In this document: piece after piece, positions 20,048-29,272 of the stretch
Layout of the letters: each line of letters begins with the position of its first letter
How positions within the stretch are numbered: position 1 is the first letter of the stretch
Origin: Aureococcus anophagefferens
Lineage: Eukaryota > Sar > Pelagophyceae > Pelagomonadales > Pelagomonadaceae
DNA: 44,391 bases
Direction of reading: 5' to 3'
NCBI RefSeq assembly: GCF_000186865.1
Contig: NW_008705576.1
Coordinates: 880,088-924,478 of the forward strand
The notes under the pieces: generated by a model
What the model was told of the DNA's origin: nothing
Seen by the model: the letters and a program-made list of their open reading frames with translations, nothing else
The model's database searches: none
Translations under genes and position numbers: made by a program

Positions 20048-21106
20048 CTATACTCGCGCGTCGAGGCGCGCGAGGTTCTCTATAGCTTTCTCGTTGCCCT
20101 TGGCAGCGGCGCGCTCGTACCAGTTTCTGGCTTTGCCGAGGTCGACTTCCGTGCCTCTTCCGAGCCTGTAACAAAGGCCAATGCTGTTCTCTGCCAAGTT
20201 AAAGCCTTGATCCGCCGCGAGCGCAAAGTACCGCAACGCTTCTTCAAATTTCTTCTCGGAATAAAGTAGAAGCCCTAAATTGTATTGCGCGAGCGCAGAG
20301 CCCCGATCTGTGGCTGTGCGATACAGCTCCTCCGCCTTCTTCTTGTCCAGCTTGACGCCACTTCCATGCTCGTACAAAAACCCAAGGTTTGTCATCGCCT
20401 CCACGTTGCCGAGCTCCACGGCGCGCCGGTAAATCTTCGCGGCTTTCTTATCGGATTTCACGAGGCCGAGGTGACCTTGGCGGTACATGTCTCCCAAACA
20501 CGTAATTGCTTCCGGCACCTCGTTCTCCACATGGCGGCGAATTTGCGCGAGTGCTTCCGCATTGGACTTTGGGCCCGGCATGCGACAGAGGGGACACGCG
20601 CCGAAGCCGATCTTGTCCTGGCACGATTGGCAGACCGTGCGGCAGCAACAGACACGAAGCAATTTGTTCGCATTCACGTCCCATTCCTCGAGACAGATCG
20701 GGCACCGCGACCCGTACCGCGCCGAGAGGGGCTCACGCTCCGGGTTCGCCTCGCGCCGCGCCCGGGCGGCCTCGTGTTCCGCGGCGATGCGCGCGCGGAT
20801 CTCGTCGGCATGCGACCGAGGCGCGGGGCCGTAGAACACGTCCCGCGGCGGCGACGGCGGGGGCGTCGGCGCTTGCGCCCGGGCCGCCTCCGCGGCCTGG
20901 ATTTTCTTGCAGACCTTCCTGTGGCCCCGGTCGCGCCAGTCGATGCGTTGGCATTCAGTCGAACAGTAGGCCGTCGTGCCGCAACCTTTGCAAGCCTTGG
21001 CCTTGTCGGCGCCGCAGATCGTGCAGGTCTTGAGGGTGTCGAGTTTTTTGCCCCTCGCTCGGGCCATGCGATTCTCATACTCCAACTTCTTCTCCTGCCA
21101 CGACAT
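20048..21106 (-). CDS. MYND / RING-like / Sel1-repeat protein, tandem copy 3
   Basis: 352 residues from the ATG at 21106 (MSWQEKKLEYENRM); the frame is open upstream but without an ATG. The first 30 residues differ from copies 1 and 2, then MYND (CTICGADKAKACKGCGTTAYC), the Pro-rich linker, a Cys-only RING-like finger (RVCCCRTVCQSCQDKIGFGACPLC) and four Sel1 repeats follow. Sel1 repeats commonly scaffold membrane-associated ubiquitin-ligase complexes, so a ligase-adaptor role is a reasonable but unproven inference. Confidence 0.8.
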   Translation of the reverse strand: MSWQEKKLEYENRMARARGKKLDTLKTCTICGADKAKACKGCGTTAYCSTECQRIDWRDRGHRKVCKKIQAAEAARAQAPTPPPSPPRDVFYGPAPRSHADEIRARIAAEHEAARARREANPEREPLSARYGSRCPICLEEWDVNANKLLRVCCCRTVCQSCQDKIGFGACPLCRMPGPKSNAEALAQIRRHVENEVPEAITCLGDMYRQGHLGLVKSDKKAAKIYRRAVELGNVEAMTNLGFLYEHGSGVKLDKKKAEELYRTATDRGSALAQYNLGLLLYSEKKFEEALRYFALAADQGFNLAENSIGLCYRLGRGTEVDLGKARNWYERAAAKGNEKAIENLARLDARV

Positions 21107-21296
21107 GACTCTGCGCGAAACTTTGACCAGGGGCGTCGCCAAGCAGCTGGCGCTTGGACCTCTGTGGCCAGCTCGCCAATTTACGCTTACCGAGCAACCC
21201 GCACGCAGGGACCGCAGGGTCCAAAGCTACATATGTAGTGTACTTATGGACAGGGGTGCTATGTGTAGGCGAAACAAAATGGTGTGCAGGACGAGG

Positions 21297-23315
21297 TCAC
21301 GGCGCGGGCGACCAGGAGCCGTGGAGGCCCAGGGGCAGTAGGCCGGAGCTCCGGAGCTCCGCGACGAGCGCGAGGTTCCGCGCGGAGAGGACGGCGAGCT
21401 CCGTCGCGTCGTTGGGCACGTCGTGGACGAGCACGAGCAGCCAGCCGTCGTCCTCGTCGGAGCCGCCCGGCCGCGGCGCGAAGACGGGCTCGCCGACGAA
21501 GCAGCCCGGCCGCTCCGGCGCCCACGAGAGCGCCGGCCCGCCGCCCGCGACGTCGACCTTCTGCACGGAGTGGAAGGGGAAGAAGGGGTCGCCGTCGGCG
21601 AGGTGCGGCGACGCGGCGCAGTAGGCGTAGCGCGTCTTCCGGCCCTCGCGCGCCGGGTGCGCGGACGGGAAGTCGCGGTGCGTCCGCGACCCGTCCGCGA
21701 GCGTCCGCGTCGCGAGGCCGCGCAGCGTGCCCTCGCCGCGCTCGAGGCCCGCGGCGACGTCGAGGCGCGTCTCGAAGAGGAAGGGCCCGGCCTCGTGGTC
21801 GTGCTCCAGGAGCTGCGCGGGCGCGAACGTGCCCTCGACCGGGTCGAAGCCGTATTCGGAGCCCATGCGGTAGTTGTCGAAGGACGCCGCGACGACGACG
21901 ACGCTACCGTCGTCGTCCTGGTAGGCGTTGGCGAAGTGGAAGGCCAGCGCGTGGTCGCCCGTGTCGAAGACCAGCGTCCGGTCCGCGGCGCCCGACGGCC
22001 GGGGCACGAGGACGACGCGCGACGTCGCCGCGACGTCCGAGACCACGGACCCGTTCCCCAGCATGGGCGCCGCGCCGAGCGCGGCCCCGACGTCGCCCGT
22101 GTAGACGACGGGGTTCTCCTGGACCACGTAGTAGTCCTCCGTGATCGCGAAGTCGTGGACGATCGACGACTCGAACGGCATCGTCGCTTCCGTCGACGAC
22201 GCGAGCGCGCCGTCGAGGCCGAACTCGTAGAAGGTGTAGGACGACCCCAGCGCCGAGAGCCCCACGAGCGTCGACGCGTCGCCGTCGGTCCAGGTCTTCG
22301 TGTGGGCCAGCAAGGGCCGGAGGCGGGACAGCGCGCAGTCGGACGTCGCCAAATACTCGAGGTGGGACCAGGATTTCGTCGTGCGCAGCGTCTCCGCGTC
22401 GAGCGCGTGGGGCGGGCCCATCTCCCAGAGCGCCAGCAGCTGGCCCGGCGGCCACTCGACGACGCACGTGTTCGCGACGTTCTTGCGCCACATCGCGAGC
22501 GCGTTGAACGCGAAGCCGAGCTCGCGGAGGGGCAGGAACGGCAGGGAGAAGAAGCCGCGGAAGACGTTGAAGCCGAAGAAGGTCTCGACCTCGAAGGCCC
22601 AGGTCTTGACGAAGCGGCCCTTGAGCCGCACGCGCTGGCGCACGTGCGGGTCGTCGAAATCGTGCGCGGCGTCGCGCTGGATCCGGAAGGACCGGACGTA
22701 GCCGTGGCCGTCGAGCGGGTGCGCGCTGCTGCCCACCGTGCCGACTTTCAGGCGCGCGGGGCCGTTGACGTAGAGCGTGCCGCTGAGCTCGCGGGGCACG
22801 GCGCCCCGCGTGAGCCGCAGGTCCTCGTCGAGGCAGTCGTCCGGGTCCGCGAGGAGCAGCGCCGCGAGCGCGGCCGCGGAGATCTTCGCGCGCCGCCGCC
22901 GCGCGAGGGCCTCGGCGCCGGGGAAGGCGAGCACGTTGTTCTTCCCGGGCGCGCCGAGCCGGCCCAGCACCGACGGCGGCCTCGGCGCCGCGAGCGCCTC
23001 GGGCCGGTCCGCCGCGATCGCGTCGGCCCGCGCGACGATGGGGATCTCCGGCCGCTTCCCGAGCAGCGACGGCAGGGAGCGGCCGCCCAGCGGCGGCGGC
23101 GCGACGACGTCGAGCACGGCGTTCCTTCGCCGCCCGACCTTGATGGCCTGTTCGAAAAGCCACGGCAGGGAGCGACCGCCGATCGGGGGCACCGGCGCGA
23201 CGACCTCGGCGGCCAGGCCTTTCAGCGGGGCCTTGCGGCCGCTCTGCGGGCGCAGCAGGGCCGCCGGCGTGCCGAGGAGGCAGGCGAAGACGAGCCCGAA
23301 CATGGCCTTCAACAT
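21297..23315 (-). CDS. Carotenoid cleavage dioxygenase family protein (RPE65/CCD)
   Basis: 672 residues from the ATG at 23315. The N-terminus (MLKAMFGLVFACLLGTPAAL) is a signal-peptide-like leader and could be the first half of a bipartite plastid leader. The four iron-binding histidines of the family are visible in order: LLAHTKTW (about 338), IVHDFAITEDYYV (about 385), AFHFANAYQDDDG (about 460) and GLHGSWSPAP at the C-terminus. The motif HPLDGHGYV also fits. The family oxidatively cleaves carotenoids to apocarotenoids; the substrate here is unknown. Residues about 65-120 hold a duplicated module (VVAPxPPxGGRSLP twice), seen in DNA as near-identical blocks at 23070-23115 and 23163-23208. The gene is divergent from the SLC10A7-like gene. 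Confidence 0.85.
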   Translation of the reverse strand: MLKAMFGLVFACLLGTPAALLRPQSGRKAPLKGLAAEVVAPVPPIGGRSLPWLFEQAIKVGRRRNAVLDVVAPPPLGGRSLPSLLGKRPEIPIVARADAIAADRPEALAAPRPPSVLGRLGAPGKNNVLAFPGAEALARRRRAKISAAALAALLLADPDDCLDEDLRLTRGAVPRELSGTLYVNGPARLKVGTVGSSAHPLDGHGYVRSFRIQRDAAHDFDDPHVRQRVRLKGRFVKTWAFEVETFFGFNVFRGFFSLPFLPLRELGFAFNALAMWRKNVANTCVVEWPPGQLLALWEMGPPHALDAETLRTTKSWSHLEYLATSDCALSRLRPLLAHTKTWTDGDASTLVGLSALGSSYTFYEFGLDGALASSTEATMPFESSIVHDFAITEDYYVVQENPVVYTGDVGAALGAAPMLGNGSVVSDVAATSRVVLVPRPSGAADRTLVFDTGDHALAFHFANAYQDDDGSVVVVAASFDNYRMGSEYGFDPVEGTFAPAQLLEHDHEAGPFLFETRLDVAAGLERGEGTLRGLATRTLADGSRTHRDFPSAHPAREGRKTRYAYCAASPHLADGDPFFPFHSVQKVDVAGGGPALSWAPERPGCFVGEPVFAPRPGGSDEDDGWLLVLVHDVPNDATELAVLSARNLALVAELRSSGLLPLGLHGSWSPAP

Positions 23316-23772
23316 GACGTGGACCGTCGATTCGTCCTCGTTCCCAACGCCACAAGGTGTGGCTTCGATAGAGCTGGCGTGGCTGTGCCGGAGAGACACG
23401 CGAGATGGCGTTACCGGCTAGTTTTCGACCACGAACAATCCCAAGTCCACCTCGTCCGTGTTGTCGCGCGCGAAAATGCGCTGCGGAAAAAAAAATCAAG
23501 TAGCACTTACTCAAGTATGAGGCGTAGTACTCGATTGTGTGTGACGACGGCGACACGACTGCGATGGTGCTAGCCGCGGACCAAGAGGACGGCGAGACGC
23601 TCTGTACGCCCGCCACGACGCTTCATCGGCCCCCACGAGTCCACCTCGTGTGACGGCCCCCGCGTTTTCTGCCGCGCCATGGCGCCAGTTCGAAGTTGAA
23701 TGCGATGGAGAAGTGATGGAGCCGCTTTGTTGACGTCTGACGATTAAGCCCTCCTCAGGCGACACGACTGCG
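23316..23772. other. Divergent intergenic region with a duplicated gene start
   Basis: 457 bp between two divergent start codons. It contains an A9 run near 23490 and a near-copy of the start of the downstream carrier gene at 23551-23613. Nothing else was recognised. Confidence 0.5.
23551..23613 (+). pseudogene. Truncated duplicate of the 5' end of the SLC10A7-like gene
   Basis: From GCGACACGACTGCGATGG onward, this stretch matches the region around the true start 209 bp downstream, with one 3-nt deletion and a few substitutions. It would encode MVLAADQEDGETLCTP against MELAAKDQEDGETLCTP, then diverges and stops shortly after. It gives an upstream ATG at 23564. Confidence 0.7.
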
Positions 23773-24951
23773 ATGGAGCTAGCCGCGAAGGACCAAGAGG
23801 ACGGCGAGACGCTCTGCACGCCCGACGTCGACGCGCCGCCGCCGCCGCCGGAGAAGCCGAGCGCCCGGGAGCGGTGCTGGAGCTTCTACTCCTCCAACTC
23901 CTTCGTCCTGAACGTCATCGTCGTCATCTGCGTCGCGCGCGCCGCGCCCTGGATCGGCGCGGAGCACCTGGCGCCGCAGATCACGGCGTCGCAGATCAGC
24001 GTAAGTGTCATCTTCTTCTTCACGGGCCTGGGCCTCAAGACGCGCGAGTTGATCAAAGCTTTGGCGAACTACCGGTTCAACGCGTTCGTGCAGCTCTTCA
24101 ACCTCGGCGTGCTGCCCGTGGGCATCTGGTGCGTCTCGTCGCTCCTGCGAAGCATGAACGCCCTGTCGCGCGGCCTCGCCAACGGCATCGTCGTCTGCGC
24201 GTCCCTGCCGATGACGGTGAACATGGTCATCGTGCTCACGAAATCCGCGGGCGGCGACGAGGCCGCGGCGGTCTTCAACAGCGCCTGCGGCAATCTGCTC
24301 GGCGTCTTCGTGACGCCGGGCTGGGTCGTGGCGCTCCTGGGCAAGAGCTCGTCCGTGGACTTTGTCGCCGTGCTGCTGAAACTGAGCCGGCGCGTGCTCG
24401 GCCCGCTCTTCGTCGGGCAGCTCGCGCAGTACCACCTGCCCAAGGTCGCGGCCTGGGCGAAGAAGCACAAGCCGCGGCTCAAGAAGCTGCAGGAGGGCTT
24501 GTTGACCTTCATCGTCTACTGCGCCTTCTGCAACCAGTTCAAGAACGGCGAATCCGCGCGCGCGTCCGACGTTTTGGTCATGGTCGTCGTGCAGTGCGCG
24601 CTGCTCGGCGTCTGCATGGGCCTCGCCTGGTTCGCCCTCGGCGTCGCGGGCTTCCCGCCGGCCCTGCGGGTCATGGGGCTCTTCGGGTGCACGCACAAGA
24701 CGGTGGCCATGGGCGTGCCCCTCATCGACGCGATCTACGGCGACGACTCGAACAAGGGGCTCTACCTCCTGCCGCTGCTGGTCTGGCACCCGACGCAGCT
24801 CATCGTCGGCTCCTTCCTCGCGAACCCGCTGTCCAAGTGGATCGCGAAGCACCGGGCGTCGGCGGAGGTCGTCGCGGGCGAAGCGCCGGACGACGCCATC
24901 GAGGCGCCGCCGCCGGACTCGCCGCTCGTCTCGAGGAAGGCCGCTTCCTAA
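23773..24951 (+). CDS. SLC10A7-type carrier (bile acid:sodium symporter superfamily)
   Basis: A complete 392-residue single-exon gene. After a charged N-terminal tail there are about ten hydrophobic helices. Signatures of the SLC10A7 branch are clear: SVIFFFTGLGLKTRELIKAL, CASLPMTVNMVIVLTKSAGGDEAAAVFNSACGN split across two helices, and GCTHKTVAMGVPLIDAIY. SLC10A7 proteins act in secretory-pathway and plasma-membrane calcium homeostasis and glycosylation in animals and fungi; the substrate in algae is not known. The C-terminal tail is Ala/Pro-rich. The gene ends 208 bp from the convergent DDT gene. Confidence 0.85.
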   Translation: MELAAKDQEDGETLCTPDVDAPPPPPEKPSARERCWSFYSSNSFVLNVIVVICVARAAPWIGAEHLAPQITASQISVSVIFFFTGLGLKTRELIKALANYRFNAFVQLFNLGVLPVGIWCVSSLLRSMNALSRGLANGIVVCASLPMTVNMVIVLTKSAGGDEAAAVFNSACGNLLGVFVTPGWVVALLGKSSSVDFVAVLLKLSRRVLGPLFVGQLAQYHLPKVAAWAKKHKPRLKKLQEGLLTFIVYCAFCNQFKNGESARASDVLVMVVVQCALLGVCMGLAWFALGVAGFPPALRVMGLFGCTHKTVAMGVPLIDAIYGDDSNKGLYLLPLLVWHPTQLIVGSFLANPLSKWIAKHRASAEVVAGEAPDDAIEAPPPDSPLVSRKAAS

Positions 24952-25159
24952 CTTCGCATCGTTGTTCGCGCCATGGCAAGTTGAGCCGGAGTGTCTAGGT
25001 AGGCCTCGGCCCCGCCGCGGCAATGGCAAGGCCCGCCGCTGCGAAGCACAGGCCGGGCGGCGCGCGCGCTTCGGTCCACCGCGGGCAAAGGAGCGGACCG
25101 CGGCTGCGACCGTTAGGAGCCCCAGGCGCGGGCGGGGGGTCGGGGGAAAGGCGTGCGGC

Positions 25160-28100
25160 CTAGGGGAGGCGCGCGGCGAGCTGCGCGCGGAGCTTCGCCT
25201 CGGACGCGTCGCCGCCGTCGAGGGACGCGGCGAGGTTCGCGACCTGCTTGTCGTCGCCGAAGTAGCCCCAGGACGGCGCCGGCGGCGTCGCCTTGGGCGC
25301 GCCCGGCGCCTGCTGGACCCAGACGCGGTGCGGCGCGTAGCCGTACTCGCGCTCGCCGCGGAAGGCCCAGTAGCAGTGGCCGCCGCCGTCGCGGCCGACG
25401 TGGTCCGCGCGCAGGGGCGGGAGCTTGCCCAGCGCGACGGCGTCGGACTTGGCCGCGGCGGCGTCCGCGTCCGCGGCCTCGCGCGCGCGGAGCGCCTGCG
25501 CGGCCGTCGCCAAAGGCCGAAGCCGCCAGTCGTAGTCCGCGGGCGTGCCCTCGGGCGCGGCGCAGCCTACGGTGTGGCGCGCCGCGTCGAGCGCGTCCCG
25601 CAGCGTCGCCACGTCGCCGCCGCGCACGGCGCCGTCGAGCGCGGCGAGCGCGGCGTCGCGCCGCGGCGCGTCGAATTTCACGCCCGTGGGGGGCTCGTCG
25701 ACGACCTGCGCGCCGCGGCTGCCCATGGCGTCGTTGTCCCGCGCGCGCTCGAGCGCGAGGCGCAAGAGGCCGCGCGTCGACGAGGCTTCCAGGCCGCCGA
25801 GCTGCGCGGCGGCGAAGTGGCCCCCGCGGTCGTCGGCCTCGTGCGCGGCGGCCGGCGCGCGCGGCAGCGCGTCCAGGTCCAGGTCCGTGCGCGCCGCGGA
25901 GACGGCGCGGCGCATCTTCAGGTAGTCCTCGTGCTTCTTGCGCACGCGGTGCTGGAGCAGGGCGCCCTCCGCGGAGCCGAGGCGCCGCGCGCGGTCGTCG
26001 AGGACCTTGACGACGGCCTTCGTCTCCAGCGCCGCGTCGACGAGCGCGCGGAGGAGCGCGCAGCGCCGCTTCGGCGCGAGCATGCCGTAGAGGCCGCCCG
26101 CGAGCAGGTGGTCCACGGCGGCGGCGAGCGACTCCTTGCCGCGCAGGGGCAGGCCCTCGTCCTTGGGCTCCTCGGCGGGCTTCGTGGCGTCGGTCGGGGG
26201 CTCGCGGCCCTCGGCGACGGCGCGGTGCGCGTCCTCGAAGTGCTGGCGCGTCGCCGCGTCGGCGCCCGGCGGCCGCCGGTGCGGCGCGAAGTCGCCGAGG
26301 TCCTCGGACGCGCCGACGGCGTCGTGCGCGGCGACGGCGGCCGCCGTCGCGTGCGCGCGGTCCGCCAGGCGCGCGGCCGCGGCCGCGGCGACCATGGCCC
26401 AGGTCGACGGCCCGACGACGGCCACGGGCGGCCGCGGCGCGTCCCGCGTCTTCGCGTCGGCCTTGAGCAACGCGACGAGGTCGCCGAGCTTGAGCGGCAG
26501 CGCGGCCTGCGCGGCCTCGGAGAGCGGCTTCCGCGCGCGCGACCCCTTCGAGCCCTTCGCGCTGCCCGCGCCGCGGCCGTTGGGCGTGCGCCTCCGGTTC
26601 GCGGCGGGCGACAGCTCCTCCATGAGGTCCTTGGGCTGCGTCCGCGTCCGCTTCCGCTCGGGCCGGTGGTTGCTCCGCGGCGGCGCGCCGCTCGACGACT
26701 GGTCGTCCGCGGCCGTCGCCGCGGCCGCGACCGCGGCCTCGTCGCTCGTCGCGCTCGCCGACGCGCGCGCGGCGGCGGCGGACGCGAGCGCGCCGTCCGC
26801 GGCCGCGCCGGCGCTCGCCGCGGCGGCCGCGGGCGTCGCCGCGGGCGCCGCGGCGGGCGCGGCGGCCGCCGCGGCGGCGCTCGGCGCGGGCGCCTCGACG
26901 GGCGGCGGCGGCGGCGGCTCCGCCTTGACGGGCGGCGCGACCGGCGCGGGCGGCGCGGCGGGCGCGACCGGCGCGGCGGGCGCGGGCGCGATGGCGACGG
27001 GCGCGGCGGCGACGGGCGCGCGCGCGTAGGGCCCCGCGCCGCCGTTCATCATGGCGCAGGACGCCGCGAAGGCCTGGCGCGCCTGCGCGACGACCGCCGC
27101 CTGGATCTCCGGGTGGAGCACCTGGTTCGCCATGGGCAGCGCGACGACGTGCGGCGGGTAGCGCATGTCCTGGAGCGCCCGGCTCAACAGCGCCGGCGGC
27201 GGCGGCTGGCCCGCGGCGAGGAACTGGCCGAGCTGGACGAGCGCCGGCGACGGCGCGGCCACGACGAGCGCGCCGGCCGCGGCGGCGAACGGCGGCGCGA
27301 CCGAAACGGCCAGCGCCGGCGGCGGCGCCGCGTAGGCGGGCGCGGGCGCCTTGGGCTTGGGCGTGGACCCGTTGGGCCGCCGCGTCTTCTCCTCGCCCGG
27401 CAACAGGGGCCGCTCCCACCACCGGGGGCCGTGGTGCCTGCGCCGAAATCAACAGTGTCTAGGGGGGGTCCTGACCAAACTTCAAACCTCTCGAGCTCGG
27501 TCAAATCGAAGTCGATTCGGCTGATTTTTAGACGAATCGATTGCTCTCGTCCAGTTCTCCACGGAGATGAGAAGTCGCGTCGAAACAATACGCGCACGTT
27601 GAAGTCGGGTTGAAGATTTGATTCCGGCCCCGCGTGGCGCTTCGCCGGCTTCGGCCACCACGCGTCCGTGCCGTCGTCGTTGAAGAGCACCTTCAGCAGC
27701 TCCACGTGCAGGTGCTGCAGGTAGCGGTACTGGTTCGCGTGGGCCGGCCGCCGCTGGAGCTCGGCGTGGGGCGCCTGTAGAGCGGCCGCGAACTCGTCCA
27801 AACGCGTCTCCGGGAGCATGAGGTGGCCCGCCTCCGAGTTCAGCGGGAGCACCGCGGACCCGCGGAACGCGCAGAGGAACTCCCAGCACGCTAAACAGTC
27901 GTCGACGGCGTCCGTGGCGTCCAAGCCCGCGGACGCGAAGGCCGCGGCCGCGTCCGCGACCGCGGGCCGCGCGGGCCGCTTGGAGTCCGCGGGCGCCGGC
28001 CGCGCCGCCGCCGGCAGGCCCGCGAACTCCTCGAAGCGCCGCTTCGCGCGCCGGCCGAAGTCGTTGATGTCCTTGAGCGCGTCGAGCTCGCTCGCCGCGG

Positions 28101-28648
28101 CGACGATGGCGTCGACGGCGCCGCGCTGGCCGCGGGTGGAAGCCACGTACGTCGGCCGGTCGCCGTACTCGCGGACGAGGCGCCCCGCGAGCCGCACGCG
28201 CACGCGCTGCTTCTTCGAGCTGCAGGCGCGCGTCGCGGACCGCACGGCCGCGCCCGCCGCGGACCGGCACCGCTTCAGGTCGTCGACGATGCCTGCGCGG
28301 CGGCGGCGTTTTTCGAACCGCGCGCGCGGTTCGAACGGGGGGGGCGCCGCGCGCGCGCCGTCGAGCTCGGCGAAGGTCTCGTGGACGAGGGGCGACGCGT
28401 CGGCCTGCGCGGGGGGGCGCGGTGATGGTTCCCTCCGGGCGCGCGCGCGCGCGCAGCGGCCGGGGGAACCGCGGCGGCGCGCGCGGCGGCGGCCGGCGCC
28501 GGCGCGCGGGACGCGGGCGCCGCGCCTGGGCCGCCTCTCGACGCGCGAGCGCCTCGGCCTCGGCGAGCTCCGCCTCGACGGCCAGGTTGCTCTTGTCCGC
28601 CGCCCGCACCTGGGCCGCGACGGCCGCGAGCTCCCGCTGCACGTTCAT
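25160..28648 (-). CDS. DDT/WHIM-domain chromatin-remodelling accessory protein (introner-split)
   Basis: Proposed exons: 28648-28526, 28404-27641 and 27437-25160, together 3,165 nt (1,054 residues). The DDT domain (about 209-290) includes CLACWEFLCAFRG, LPETRLDEFAAALQ and LHVELLKVLFND. A WHIM1-like block (about 725-790) includes DHLLAGGLYGMLAPKRRCALLRALVD. A WHIM2/3-like C-terminus includes RADHVGRDGGGHCYWAF and WGYFGDDKQVANLAASLDGG. This order is typical of the large partners of ISWI ATPases, which help set nucleosome spacing. A long Ala/Pro low-complexity stretch (exon 3, first third) separates DDT from WHIM. Intron 2 is introner C. Intron 1 (28405-28525) is inferred from frame and an acceptor CGCGCAG with a GC donor, and is the least certain part. 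Confidence 0.7.
27438..27632 (+). mobile_element. Introner element C (antisense to its host gene)
   Basis: A 195-bp element whose core matches copies A and B on the plus strand while the host gene runs on the minus strand. The TIRs, CTGCGCCGAAATCAA (27438-27452) and the reverse complement of CGGGGCCGGAATCAA (27618-27632), match at 12 of 15. The flanks CGTGGTGC (27430-27437) and CGTGGCGC (27633-27640) are an 8-bp TSD with one mismatch. On the minus strand the intron 27640-27438 runs from GC (GCGCCACG) to CGCAG and joins WWPKPAK to HHGPRWWERPLLPGEEK in phase 2. No nearby GT donor works. Confidence 0.88.
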
Positions 28649-29272
28649 GGCCCCGCGGCGCGCTCCGCTCCGCGGCGCGCGCGCGAGCTCGACCCGCGGC
28701 GAGGCGGTCCGGGGCGCGGCGCGCGGGCCGCGGCGAGCCGCGGCGCGCGGCGGGTGCGGCGCGGCGTTTTGGTCCGGCGCCTCGGCGTCAGCCCCCCTGC
28801 TGGCGAAACAGTGAAGGGGGTGTTTGCCAATGAGCTGGCGACCGCAACTCGCAGGGGCGATCGAGAGGGGTGCTGGCGGACCGGCTGCGGGCTGGCAACA
28901 GGTTTGGGTGCAAGTTTGAGCGAGCCCGGGCGGTAACAAGTGGTTTGATGTGACAAAGAGGCTTTCCAATGTGATCAAACTCCGTGTCCCATGGGCGCCG
29001 ATGTGGATGAGCGACGACCTCAGCCCGCTAACCGGGGCAAAAGCGGTCCGCCCGGGGCGATGGCCAGCGCCGAGGCCCCGATCGCAACACCACGCTACGC
29101 ATCCCAGGCACCACTGCTGTCACGTCCGTGGTCTGGCGTCCCGGGTGGGGACAGAAAGCCGGCCGCTGTGGGACGAGACGTCTCGAGAGCGCTTTTTATT
29201 TTTGCAGCGGCTCGATCTCGGCTCGTTGCGGATCGCAGTCGACGGTGAACCCGAGCTCGAGCCAGTTGTAAA
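28649..29272. other. Divergent intergenic region, 624 bp
   Basis: It lies between the starts of the DDT gene (minus) and the kinesin gene (plus). Base composition drops in GC from about 28900 to 29230. I saw no RNA gene, repeat or convincing promoter motif; it presumably holds both promoters. Confidence 0.4.

Noticed and set aside
28434..28456. GC-alternating simple repeat
   Set aside because: A short low-complexity run inside the proposed first intron of the DDT gene, expected at this base composition.
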